From positions 936,055 to 1,000,054 of the forward strand of contig JAJVDF010000299.1 in NCBI GenBank assembly GCA_022410635.1: a stretch of 64,000 nt of DNA, written 5' to 3'. The notes beneath the pieces were generated by a model that saw nothing but the letters and a program-made list of their open reading frames with translations, had not been told where the DNA came from and did not search any database. This DNA comes from Tretioscincus oriximinensis. Taxonomy: Eukaryota > Chordata > Lepidosauria > Squamata > Gymnophthalmidae. The position numbers and the translations under genes were made by a program. The number at the start of each line of letters is the position of its first letter. The stretch's first letter is position 1. Below are positions 35,531-47,035 of the stretch, piece after piece.

Positions 35531-36814
35531 TACATTTATCTGTTTTTTTCTTATCCTTCTGGATTGTAAGAACATTGCTTCTGAACTAAACTTATTACTG
35601 GATGTTTGTGTACATTCCAAGGACTCAATTTTTGCTCCTCATTCCTAACTCACATCACTGTGTGATAGTCCAAAAGATAGGAATAGGAGTTTGCATGGTT
35701 AGGCTTTAGAGATATATATTGGTTGTAGCATTTGCAGATACATTTCCGCAAACATGGCAATAGTTTCTATGGGTTGAGTAAGACAACAAAGGAATAGAAG
35801 TCAAGATCACAGATGACTAAAAAACACTGGATCCCAATCAATATCCAGGTGAGGAAGTATGGAAGAGTAGAAAACTCCTACCTGTCTGGAAAAACTCAAC
35901 ATGAAACCCTTTGATCACCTCCACTTTANAGATTTCAGGCTTAAAATCTTAATAATTTAAGCTATAGATTTGAAGAGAAAGGAGGGGCTGAAACGCGATT
36001 TTTTATTTCACCATGTGAATATGATTAAATTTAATCTAGGAAAAAAATAGACGAGAAAAATAGCACCCCCTGATTCTGTCTTTTGCCTGTTGACTTAAAT
36101 CACACACACACATACACAGAGCGATCAGCCATACTTCATAATACGGGAGACATCGGACATATGGCTAAGTGTTGAATATATTCAATGTTTCCTTAAATCC
36201 CCTGTGATTATTATTAACCCAGAGCATGACTGAAGTAGATGATGGAATAGCTGTCCCTTGCGAATTGATGCTGGGTGTGCAGCTCTTGTATAACTCAGCA
36301 GAAAAAAATGAAGATACTCCACTGCATGTAAGAGCAGCTGTATCCCTTCCTTGAAGAAATAGGATTAATATAGGGAATTATTACACTGTCTAAGTCTGTT
36401 GATCTATCCATATTAAGGTCAGCTGCTCTATTACAGCCCTAGTAGAACATAGCACTGGGAGAACACAGGTGGTTATCTTTACTGTAAGCCGTCTAGCTCA
36501 TTATCTACCCTAGGATAGCCTAATTACAGCCCTCCATACTGGACTATAATTCCATTGTATTCAAGAATTTTCCATTGCAAGAAATTGTGAAGGCTGGATT
36601 TCTGAAAAGTTTGCACCACTTTGTTCTAAATCCTTGTGCAATAGCTTTCACAGTTACACCATGAACAGAGCAGATATGTAGAAGGTTCTCCCCTTTTCCA
36701 AAATACTTGAACCAAAATTCANCAATAGATGTGAACCTTAGTGGAATCAAAACAAACTGAAAGAACCATTCACGTGATACATGTTTAAATATGCACAAAC
36801 TCAAATTGTATGTT

Positions 36815-37020
36815 GGAGAGCCAATCTGGTGTTGTGGTAGAATGTCAGGCTTTTATCTGGAAATCTTCCTGTTCAATTCTGTACTTCCCCTAAAGCCAGC
36901 TGGGTGACCTTGGACTAGTTACAGTTCTTTGTGGCTCTTTTAACCCCATCTACCTAACAAGGCATCTGTTAAGCTACCTTGATTCTCTTCAAATTGAGAA
37001 AAACAGGTTATAAAAACCAA
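36815..37020 (+). repeat. tRNA-derived SINE with microsatellite tail
   Basis: GAGAGCCAATCTGGTGTTGT (head), AGCTGGGTGACCTTGGACTA (body) and AAACAGGTTATAAAAACCAA (tail). A long TAA microsatellite starts right after it. Confidence 0.7.
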
Positions 37021-37033
37021 CTGTTTTTGCTAT

Positions 37034-37034
<1 letters not shown>

Positions 37035-37070
<36 letters not shown>

Positions 37071-37076
37071 TAATAA

Positions 37077-37149
<73 letters not shown>

Positions 37150-37185
37150 GGGGTTTTATACCCCACCCTTCTCACCTTTATTATT

Positions 37186-37269
<84 letters not shown>

Positions 37270-37270
37270 G
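37035..37270. repeat. TAA / ATC / ATT microsatellite cluster
   Basis: About 115 bp of (TAA)n, an inverted SINE tail scrap (37150-37182, GGGGTATAAAACCCC on the minus strand), about 55 bp of (ATC)n and about 30 bp of (ATT)n. The TAA and ATT tracts are complementary and could fold back. Confidence 0.9.
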
Positions 37271-37650
37271 AACTGAACACCAAAGGAGTAATTGTGTTTG
37301 ATTTCACACTGGTTTGAAAATGAGAAATCTATTTTTTGCCATTGGGGAAAAATATTTTCGAGGGCAAAATAGTAGTGAATATTAACTGCTGGAGTGAATC
37401 ATTCACATTGGCAAGTGAGGGTTGGTTTAGTTTGGCAGAATGTCCAGTTCAATATGAACATGGGGAAACTAGCTGGTTCATTATAAATTGTGAATATGCC
37501 TCTAAAACCCATCTAATGAGAAACTGATTACTGTACAACTTGCTATACCCATCTTCTGCTTGTACACGTCTGTGTCCAGCTTAATATTACTGTGAGTACA
37601 GCCTTCTGAGCCACAAGTCCGAGCCAGCAAGTATGTCTTTTATTCTTATT

Positions 37651-37848
37651 TTCAGAGAAATAGCCGTGTTAGTCTAGCAGAAAGTCCAGCAAAGGAGCTA
37701 GCAGCACTTTGAGACTAACTTGAGAAAAGTGGGTGGCANAAGCTTTCGTAGACAGGTCTATGAAAGAAGAAGTAGACCTGTCTATGAAAGCTTATGCCAA
37801 CCACTTTTCTCAAGTTAGTCTCAAAGTGCTGCTAGCTCCTTTGCTGGA
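37651..37848 (+). mobile_element. Palindromic retroposon, second copy
   Basis: Leader TTCAGAGAAATAGCCGTGTT, arm TCCAGCAAAGGAGCTAGCAG…, then the inverted arm ending CCTTTGCTGGA. The arms match almost perfectly. Flanks TATTCTTAT (37641-37649) and TTTTCTTAT (37849-37857) form a 9-bp duplication with one change. The leader is absent from the inverted arm, as in the 12513 copy. Confidence 0.7.
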
Positions 37849-38213
37849 TTTTCTTATATTAGTCATAAAGCCTGCAAAAATGGGGGCATAGGTTAAGGAG
37901 GTGGGCTGGGCAGTGCAAAATGTCTGTTGCAGACGCTTCAGAGCAGGTGATGTGGGTGCTCCAGGTTGGTGGGACAAGCACACCATGGGTTGCAGGAGGG
38001 CGGCCACGAATTAGTAAGGAACAGTAATGCTGAGTGATTCTGAAAGTTACTTCCAGACAATGTTTCTTTAGGCCCTAAACATGCTGTTTCTTACAGTCTG
38101 TATCTGTAGTCTAAAGACACACTATAACACTTTTAACCCATAGCGTTTTAAAAATGTAAAAACACTATTTTCTCTGTGGAGCGACCAAAGTGCCATGATG
38201 TCTTTGCTTAGAT

Positions 38214-38467
38214 CAGTGGTTCTCAACCTGTGGGTCGCAACCCCGGTGGGGGTCGAANGACCAAAACACAGGGGTCACCTAAAGCCATGTTTCCGATGGC
38301 TTTAGCCGCTGAGCCGGGGTGGACACTCCTGGCTGTGTCCTCGTGATGGCGGCGGGCTGATCCTTGTGCTCCACAGGCTGTTGAGCAGGAGCTACCAAAA
38401 TTGGAGTCACCACAACATGAGGAACTGTATTGTGGGGTCACAGCATTAGAAAAGTTGAGAACCACTG
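38214..38467. mobile_element. SPIN-like hAT MITE with perfect 8-bp target duplication
   Basis: Starts CAGTGGTTCTCAACCTGTGG followed by GTCGCAACCCC and ends GTTGAGAACCACTG. This is the terminal signature of SPIN and close hAT relatives. Perfect GCTTAGAT duplications flank it (38206-38213, 38468-38475). The interior (254 bp total) has no transposase. SPIN elements are known for horizontal transfer among tetrapods, including lizards (established knowledge). Confidence 0.85.
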
Positions 38468-38725
38468 GCTTAGATCATCTAGAGGACTACACCAGGATTC
38501 TTGCAATTCTTTCAGCAAGAATGGTTTTTTGCAGGAAGTCTNTTTCTACTAATGGGATTGTGGACCACCCACTCCGAAGCTGAACTGTGCGTTGAACAAC
38601 AGAAAGGGTTTTTTTTTTTTGAAGGAAAGGCAACAGATTGTGTTAAGCAAAGAAAGGTCTCATGAGATTTCAAGTGTAAAAAAGTGCCCAAAAACCTATG
38701 CATGCAATGACAAAAATGAGAGTAA

Positions 38726-38883
38726 GGCCCTGTCCCCACTGAGCTTTCTTCTTGGCTATATCTTAGAATAGGAATGTGCCATCTACATACAAGTGTAGGC
38801 TATGGCAGGCCCCGAATGGCATGTGGATGACCAACCTCTGTACCGAGATACAACCCACAATACGGCTCAGTGGGGACAGGGCC
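38726..38883. mobile_element. 158-bp MITE with 19-bp terminal inverted repeats
   Basis: GGCCCTGTCCCCACTGAGC at the left and GCTCAGTGGGGACAGGGCC at the right are perfect inverted repeats. The body has CTATATCTTAGAATAGGAAT and GTGTAGGCTATGGCAGGCCC. The superfamily is not assigned because no convincing target duplication was found. Confidence 0.75.
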
Positions 38884-39497
38884 TATAAGTCTTTAATCAT
38901 GGAATAAGAAGAAATAAGTTTAAAAAGAGAGCAGTCTGGATGCAGCCTAATAGTATGCTGAGGGTTCCTTTGATCTGGGGATACTCAAATCAACCCACCT
39001 GGCATGTGAAAGGCAAGAGGTGCTTCTAAACAGAATCTTGGCAGCATTCACTGGAGAGATATTAGGCTTCAGAAATATTTATCTGTAATGTTCTGCTGAC
39101 TAAGCTCTGTTAAGGATCAAACCCCATTTAGGGAGAGGATTTGAGGCTTTAACGATAGCTCCTCTCCACCCCTTTCTCTTTTCTGTCAACGCTTGTTAGA
39201 AACATAATCATCTTGACCGGCTGAGCCAACTCATATGATTCATTTGGGATTTTCCTAAAGTGTTCAGTTGCTGATTGTGATTATTCTAGATTTCTCAGGC
39301 GCACATACCCAAGAGATGAGGCACATCATTTCAAAAAATCCCAATGGATTCAAAATAGCTGCAGCTATAGAAGAACAAGACAAGGATGGGCCATTCAAAA
39401 TGTATATTTGCAGACCTGTAGTTAGGGCGAGGGCAACAGGGGCAGCAGCCAAAAGCTACAGAATTGTGGGTGCGATATCCTACCCCCAGTTAAAAAG

Positions 39498-39565
39498 AAA
39501 AAATCACAGCAGCACCACTAGGAGGCTCTGGCAACCAGGGTCAGCTCCTAAAGGCACCCTCCTCC
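39498..39565 (-). repeat. Dispersed block shared with the 22231 element
   Basis: AGCAGCACCACTAGGAGGCT and CTGGCAACCAGGGTCAGCTC are the reverse complement of the duplicated block at 22443 and 22576. Confidence 0.5.
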
Positions 39566-39587
39566 AATAAAATACAGTACATAAGCA

Positions 39588-39850
39588 CGAATGGCTGAGT
39601 CGCTTAGGAAATGGTCTCTCATCTGGGAGATCGGGTTTCAAAGCCCTATGTCAGACATGGGGAGGGGTGAGCACCCACTAGCTTGCAGCTCTAGCCAACC
39701 CAGCTTGAATTGCAAGAAATTGCAACTGACTGCAAGTAGATACATGGGAACACCACATCCTGGTGGGGAAAATAGAATGTGAGCCTTTGGGCAAAATACC
39801 CTTGTAAGCCCCTTTGAGCCCCTTTGAAAGGTGAGAAAAGCGGGGTATAA
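39588..39850 (+). repeat. tRNA-derived SINE
   Basis: ATGGCTGAGTCGCTTAGGAA (A-box region), GATCGGGTTTCAAAGCCC (B-box region), GAATTGCAAGAAATTGCAAC, and the tail TTGAAAGGTGAGAAAAGCGG with GGGTATAATAACC. It runs straight into a microsatellite. Confidence 0.75.
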
Positions 39851-40009
39851 TAACCACCACCACCTCCTCCACCTCCAATACAACCACCTCCACCACCTAC
39901 TCCACCACCGCCTCCACCTCCACCTCCTCCTCCTCCTCCTCCTCCTCCTCCTCCTCCTCCTTCTTCTTCTTCTTCTTCTTCTTCTTCTTCTTCTTCTTCT
40001 TCTTCTTCA
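39851..40009. repeat. CAC / CTC / TTC polypyrimidine microsatellite
   Basis: About 160 bp of pyrimidine-rich triplets on the plus strand: CCACCT-type units, then (CTC)n, then (TTC)n. It continues the TTCTTC end of the preceding SINE. Confidence 0.9.
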
Positions 40010-40075
40010 TATAATATTGTTGTTGTTTTTAAAAAAGATTTCCTGTCAGAAAACTCCAAGGAAGGGGGAGCAGCA

Positions 40076-40160
40076 TCATACAGCCTTCGGGTATAGGGCG
40101 GGGTATAAGTATAAATAAATAAATAAATAAATAAATAAAAAAATAAATAAAAAAATAAAA
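40076..40160 (+). repeat. SINE 3' tail with AAAT repeat
   Basis: CATACAGCCTTCGGGTATAG, GGCGGGGTATAAGTAT, then AAATAAAT units to about 40160. Confidence 0.75.
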
Positions 40161-41911
40161 AATACGGCCCTGCACATTTAGCAAAATCTGTACCAATTAC
40201 CATGGGCATTTGATGGACATTGTCCATTGGATATGTGAAAGAGAAACACCCTACTCCTAACACCAGATTAATTTTTTNAAAAATATTTGTAGACTTAATG
40301 TGAGTAGAAAAAATTGGGCAAGCTTAATTTTTAGTTCTTTACACTGATAAGTTGACATTAGAATTATTTTTAGCTGTTTGCATATCCTTACCGTATGCTG
40401 TGATGGTTTGAGAATACAGCACTCATACTTGGGAAATCAGTATAACTAAGTAAGTAAGATTTTTCTGCCACACAAAAAAGGTGATGAATTTCAAAGGAAC
40501 TCACAAGCTTCAGTAAATATAATGATATTTTTCAACAGAAACTTGGAAGTAGGGGAATTATCTTTATTTTAGAATAATAGTTTGTAATTGATCACAGCGT
40601 GGAAAAGGAATTNGCGAATACAACTAGGAGGATTATTATTCTATTAATTTCATTTTGAGGGGGAATCTGAATCTAGAATATCAATAATTTGCTCTGTAAA
40701 TTTGACTTGAAGTCTGAGGATGAGTGACTTTTGTCAATGGAGGTAATTTGATACAGAAGTTAACTTTTAAATGGATTGATCAGGAAGCTATTTAAGTGCA
40801 GAAATAGGAAATTTAGTCAATCGAAGTGTTTGAAACAGCTGCTACTGACAATTGACCAATCAGGACACAAAAAGCCAGACAAACACATGGCCGATCTACA
40901 AGTAGCACCTGATGTTGCCATATTGGAGGTAAATAAAGAGCAAAGTGTGGGCAAATGAGGTACCCTTGTCAGTACAAAAGAGTGATCAAAAAAGCTTTGA
41001 TAGATGCTTCTTTGTGTATCATGGTGAATTTGAGACGATAATTTATAAAATGCATAATGGACAATTCAGGATATGCAGGATTGAAATCGTACCATTGAAA
41101 GTGCACAACTTTTTTGAAAACTATTTTGAATTCACTGCACGAATTTACTAATATACAGTATCTCATAACAATACTTCATATTAAATAATCTTAAACTGTA
41201 TTTAATAGCCAATGGTCTGTATCAGGGTATCAGAGCAATTAGCCTTCAACTTTAGCGTTGTCTTAATCTTAATAAACCAGTACACTGGGAACAAATATAA
41301 TCATGTTCTCAGTAGATATTAGTTTTTTAATCCTCCTATCTCTGGGCTTGTTAGGTGAATTCACCAAAAAGAGCTTGATTGAGTATTCTGCAGATAGGAA
41401 GAGCCCCAAGGAACAATGTGAATAGTTGTAAAAATTAGAACTCAAAATGTCAAGTGAGCTCTTAGGGTCAGATTCAAGATGATTTAATTTTAAAATGGCA
41501 AAGTGCAAGTTTGCAGAATCCTTTCCATATAAAGTAGATTGAAATCAAACAAACTTCAGCTTAAAACCAAGATGGTTAAATGTGTGTGACTGGAATATTA
41601 TGCTTTTGACATATAATGAGAACTCATTTGTAAAGAGCAAATTGTACATGACTAACACCTTCAGAGAATAGTTTCTAGGAAGAATGTTTCCTGCATTTTG
41701 CACATTCTCAGGCAGACTGGGGCATTCATGCTTTCAGCCAAGGAGCAGGAATAGTAAAGGCTACATTCTCTAGCTTTTCTGTGTACTTTTTTAGCTGTCT
41801 TTTCACTGCGTTTGAGTGAAAACGTATCACTGGATGTAGAAAAAAACTATCGATCTTACATTCTGCAGGAATTATTGTGCAGGAATTATTATGGACTACT
41901 TAAAAGTAGTC

Positions 41912-42042
41912 AATTTCAGAGAAATAGCCGTGTTAGTCTAGTAGAAAGTCCAGCAAAGGGGCTAGTAGCACTTTGAGACTAACAGGAGAAAAGTGGGTGG
42001 CATAAGCTTCCTTAGACATGTCTACTTCATCAGATGCTGAAG
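41912..42042 (+). mobile_element. Non-palindromic retroposon copy with 11-bp target duplication
   Basis: TTTCAGAGAAATAGCCGTGT leader and a single arm to TACTTCATCAGATGCTGAAG. Flanked by perfect TAAAAGTAGTC (41901-41911 and 42043-42053). It shows the monomer form of the palindromic copies at 12513 and 37651. Confidence 0.75.
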
Positions 42043-42116
42043 TAAAAGTAGTCTACCAGATGTAGCTTTAAGTCAAGTTTAAGAATGGTTTTGGAACATT
42101 TCGAAAATAGTAAAAC

Positions 42117-42589
42117 CAGGGCTTTTTTTGTGGCGGAACGCGCCGGAACACAGTTCCGGCACTTTTTATTTAGGCGGGCGGGGCCGCCCGCCCCGCCTCC
42201 TGCCCGCCCACCTAAATAAAAGGTGTTCGCCCGCCCACCGCCCGCCTAAACTCCGCAGTACCGGCACCTTTTATTTAGGNGGGGGGGCGGCCCCGCCCGC
42301 CTAAATAAAAGGTGCTGGTACTGCGGAGTTTAGGCGGGTGGGGGTGGCGGTAGCGGGGGGTACTGCAGAGTTTAGGTGGGNGGGGGGTGGGGGGGCAGGG
42401 GGGCGGCGTTAGCGAGGGCGCCCCCCCCGGCCCCCCGGCCCCCNCCCCCGGTACTAACCGGGGGGCGGGTTAGTACCGCCCCNGGTACTAACCGGAGGGC
42501 NGGTTAGTACCGCTCCCCCACGGTACTAACGCCGCCGCCCCCTCGCCGGTGTTAGTACCGTCACCTTTTTTTGTGCAAAAAAAGCACTG
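42117..42589. mobile_element. GC-rich hAT-type MITE with 8-bp target duplication
   Basis: Starts CAGGGCTTTTTTTGTGGCGG and ends GTGCAAAAAAAGCACTG, with perfect AGTAAAAC at 42109-42116 and 42590-42597. The 473-bp interior is very GC-rich and consists of inverted and tandem blocks (CACCTTTTATTTAGG…, GGTACTAACCGGGGGGCGGG). Several N bases fall in it. Confidence 0.8.
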
Positions 42590-43004
42590 AGTAAAACAAT
42601 TAGCAATTCAAATACACTGTTCTAATTGCTTGGATTATTCATTAGCCCAAGTGTGAATTTGGCTAAAGTCAACGTAACACATAATTAATTTCAAAAAAAG
42701 AGAGGATAATATATTGGATTAGCATGGGAATTGGATGCTTTCTGGCACCAGCTGTCTGACATAAATGCTCTTGAAAAGAAGATAGAAAAATTCCTGAAAT
42801 GTAGTGTAGGAAATTCTAAGAAAAGCATTCAAAGCATCCATTTTTCTCTTCCTTCCTGTCTTCACACTCTGTTTCCTTCATGCTTTCCTTTCTCTGGAAT
42901 GGCGTGATTGCCTCACAGTTCAGCTTGATTATAAGCAAGGAGAAGTTTGGATTCAAATTTCTGTAGATGCTAAGGGAACATCTGAACCCACATTTGCATA
43001 ATAT

Positions 43005-43150
43005 AATCAAATACATTTATAGAATTATAGAGTTGGAAAGGGATCTCCAGGGTCATCGGGTCAAACTTCCTTTTTGTAGAAAACTTAGTGATGAGGAAAT
43101 TCTTGCTGTACTCTTTTGCAAGTTAAGCCCTACTGTTAGAAACAAAACAG
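43005..43150 (-). repeat. CR1 3' end fragment, antisense
   Basis: ATTATAGAGTTGGAAAGGGA and CTCCAGGGTCATCGGGTCAA are the inverted 3' end of a CR1 element. Confidence 0.6.
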
Positions 43151-44589
43151 CCTTCTTGATCTGACTATTGCCACAATAAGTAAATTACTACTCAAATATT
43201 GGTAAACATTTGCTTACATTCAACCTATAGATTTGCTTACATTCAGCTTATAGATTAGCTTACTTTCCTTTGCCTAGAGTCTTTTCATTCCTGGAGGAGC
43301 TCGATAATGATAAAAGATAAAGTGAGCAATATTCCAGCATGTCTAATACAACAAGTACTAGTTCCTTTTACCTTCCATTGCCCCGCCAATCCAAAAGGTC
43401 ATGAGCAATATTGACCTTCATCCAGATGCCTTCCCAAATAAGAAAACTGCCAGGCACAGAAAAAGCAAAGTTCTTCCGCAGTGAGTGGATGTAGGCCAAG
43501 CTGTCCACAAATTTATTTTATTTATTTTAAATTATATGTATTCTACCTTTACCATTCGTCCCAGGTCAGCTAACAAAAGATCAAAAAAGTTAAAATATAT
43601 ATATACCCTCCCCCGCTCTCCATCCCATCCTCCCTCCTTGGAAGGACAGAATATAGAGGAAGCTAAAAGTCAAAACCATGGGTGAAGAGGTATGCTTTTA
43701 CCTGGAACTGAAAACTATACAATGAGCCCCTAGAGGAAGGCTGTTCCAGAGTGTGGTGGCCACCCCAGAGCAGGCATGTGCCCTTACCCCCTGCATNTCT
43801 GCAAGGAGAAGAACTACTAGAAGACCTTCTGAATGCATGGGCAGGTCAGACAGCCTTCAGATGCCATTAATTCCTGGTTTTCCTTTTTAGTATATACCTA
43901 ACCAAGCTATTGAGGGATAATTTGAATTCCTCCACATGGCATTTCGTTCCCCTAATGCAGGGTTAATTCTGGCAGATTTCCTATGAATCCTTTATACTTC
44001 TGGCACGAGATGATGTCAAATGCTTCCTTAGTCTATTTCAATATTAATCAAAACTACTCTTGACTTAGGGCTGTGCTGTGAATCATCATTCAGTAGACTT
44101 GTTAATTTATGACCGTATTTTATTTTTAATCTATGACTGTATTTCATTAATTGTATAAATGAGTTTTAAAGCAGTCAGAGCAGTCTTTTACAGAATGGTC
44201 CAGTAGTTTGCATCTCTTGCAGATTTTGTGAGGGCAATGCAATCAGGACTCCTTTTCAGAACTTCCTCATATATCCTGTTTGTCCCCAATGAATAGGCTA
44301 CATTACAAGACTTCTTGGGTGTGTGATTAAAATTAAGCTCCTCATCAGCAAGAAGTGAAATAATAGGAAACAAGTTGTTTTGGATTCATTCTCTTAGGGC
44401 CGATCCCCACGCCCGGTATACTGCACTTTGGAGGCAAGTTTACCTTCTCTCCATCCCATGGAAACATGTTCTCCAAAGGTCTTTGCTTGCACAGTGAAGA
44501 GTCTCCTCATTTCATGGAATTTAGCAGCCTCCATTTTGTAAAGTCCAAAAGCAAAGCTGCCTCAGAGCTTTAGCATGCAAATTGCAAAA

Positions 44590-44720
44590 CTCTCATTGGC
44601 TCTTGCCTAANAGAGATTGCCTAGAAATTGTATGCTGGGATTTATAGTCAGGCAAACACAGCCATGATTTCTGGGGCTTGTGATGTCATGAGAATTGCCA
44701 GGATGTGTTGAGGACAGAGA
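44590..44720 (+). repeat. Dispersed repeat shared with 28965-29060
   Basis: See the partner copy; this one reads AAACTCTCATTGGCTCTTGC and continues GGGGCTTGTGATGTCATGAG. Confidence 0.45.
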
Positions 44721-45249
44721 GGAACTACAAAGAAGATTGAAGGTAAATGGGGACGTACTTGTGAATGTGTTACCTCGGTGGTTGTTGTTTTTTTTAAAAA
44801 AAATAGTGATTTAAAACTTGTAGTGGGGTAGCAGCCTTAGATTAATGCAATAAGGTAGTCCTCTGGGCTGGAACCCAGATTAATCAAATTAGCCTATAGG
44901 ATGAACTCATCCACATTGATTCAGCCCATGGTGATATACTTAGTAGCTGTTCATCACTTGGTCAGTGCAGAGGCTTACAAACTTGGGATCGCCCTTCCCA
45001 CCTGTGGATTAGACAACAATATGCACTTGCATCAGAATTCAGTTTTGGGCCCTTGGGCCAGAACTTATGGCAGTTATAAAATATCACGTTGGAAACGATT
45101 GTGATACAAATTAATATGAGATAAAACTTACCCTTTCCTTTCAGGGTTTATAAATGATCCTTCTAATAATAATACACGGGCAACCAGCTAGTGCATAAAA
45201 TGTGGCGTAGAAAAGCCTTATTTCCCATGGTCTGAAGCTTCCAGCTATA

Positions 45250-45777
45250 AATGGAAGCCCGTACATCACGCTTTGTGTCCGGGCCCAATTGAAGATGTTA
45301 ATATTAGCATACAAAGCCCTAAATGGCTTGAACAGTGGCTATCCAAAGGAGCACCTTCTCCCATAGAGACCTGCACATGCACTGAGATCTTAAGGAGAGG
45401 AGCTTCTAGTAGGGTCCTTCCTTGCAGAGATGTGGGGGCTTGGGGCACGTAGGAGGCCCATTTCTGTGGTGCCCCCCACAGTCTGGAATAGCCTCCCTCT
45501 AGAGACTCGCCAGATGCCTACATTGTACAATTTTCAGCACCTAATAAAAACATACCTGTTCATCTAGGCTTTTGACTTCTAAACTATCGTAGCTCTCTGT
45601 AACATTCTGTCTTTCCAGAAAGAGTGGGTAGGTTGCAGGGTGTAGGGGGGGAGGTGTTATTTAATGTTGTTGTCATGTTGATTTCTCTTGTTGTTTTNTT
45701 GATCTATTGCTACCCACCCACTATTGCTACCATTGGTGATGGATGGGATATAAATCATTTTAAATAAATAAATAAAC
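45250..45777 (+). repeat. L2-like LINE 3' fragment
   Basis: Coding-like decayed 3' region (ATTAGCATACAAAGCCCTAA, CCCCCCACAGTCTGGAATAG), a non-coding part (CATACCTGTTCATCTAGGC) and the tail GGATGGGATATAAATCATTT with AAATAAATAAATAAA. Confidence 0.55.
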
Positions 45778-46241
45778 TTAGCACACATTTGGAAAGCATT
45801 CTGAATTGAGGATTTTTTTCTAATGCCATGTTATTGACTATACAAAATCTCACATAATATTTCTCTCAATTTGGTACCAAATATAAGCATTATATGTTTT
45901 TGTGATGATCTCAAAATTGGTTAGTAAAAAAAATGTCCCTTTGTTGCTGAAGTCAGAGACTTCCTAGGTGGGCTAATTTGCAATTGCTTGAAATAACACT
46001 ATCTTAAAGCAGAACAGCATAACCTAGGTCCTAGCCACATATTTTTAAATGTTGTTCAGTCCTGAAGAATGAGCTAAGTAAGTGTGTGACCAAGTTCCTA
46101 AACAGGTCTTTTCCATAACACATTGCATTACCTGATGATTTGACATCTACATCAACCTATTAATCCATATATGTGACTAGACCTTCTGAAGATAATGTTA
46201 ATGATGAAGCTCTTTCCAGCAGTATTTAGAAGCAAATATTT

Positions 46242-46314
46242 CTGCNCAAAAGAATTAAGGGAACACTTAGTGTTAACACTGTTAGGTTAAGGTTCCCTTA
46301 ATTGTTTTGAACAG
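46242..46314. mobile_element. Mariner-type palindromic MITE, copy 2
   Basis: CTGCNCAAAAGAATTAAGGG at the left pairs with CCCTTAATTGTTTTGAACAG at the right. TA follows the right end; the left flank has TT. It is more diverged than the 7840 copy. Confidence 0.8.
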
Positions 46315-46977
46315 TATATTTCTGCTGTAGTGGCAATGTGGATCACATGATAAATACTTTTTTGTTTTCTTCCTCCTTTCCTCTCCTTACTTAATAGAAA
46401 TGAAAATGCGCTGCCAGATAGCTTTGGAAATCTGTATTTTCTCAATGTAAATGTATCCTGACTCAGAGAGAAACACTTTGTTCTCTCCTTTTCCCCAGTG
46501 ACCAGATTTCATGGTGAATTCCATTCTTAGTACCTTGGCTTAGATTTACTGCCAAGTGGAGTGCAAGCCAGAACCTTGTAATACCAAGCAATGGAACATG
46601 AATTTGATAACTCCCCATCAATATTGTTTACCAAATACAAAGGGAAAGTGTNCTATGATCAGGGACAGAAACCACAGCCTTCACTGTGATGAGAACCCAC
46701 AAATCATGACTGTTGGTATCCATTCAAAATTACAGGGTTACATATTTCCATCAAAACCAATCAGGTTTTTCAATCATATTCCACAAGAGCTCCTGTCCCC
46801 AAGCAATTCCTGATAAATAGGATTATGCCCCCCCCCCCCCCTAAAGAACATGACAGGGCATAATTCTGTATATACAATACTCGTGCAGCTTAAATTTATG
46901 TATTTGATTACAAAATTACAATTTCATTTTGGGTTTACGATCTTGTACTTAAGGCAGATATCTCTGGGGGAAATGTT

Positions 46978-47035
46978 CAGGTACCTTCGGGTATAGGGTG
47001 GTGTAGAAATGAAAGTAAATACAGTAAATAAATAC
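46978..47035 (+). repeat. SINE 3' tail
   Basis: GGTACCTTCGGGTATAGGGT followed by an AAATACAGTAAATAAATA end. Confidence 0.6.

Noticed and set aside
39691..40263. Antisense open frame of 190 codons with Glu and Gly runs
   Set aside because: Translation of the CTC/TTC microsatellite and SINE tail; low complexity.
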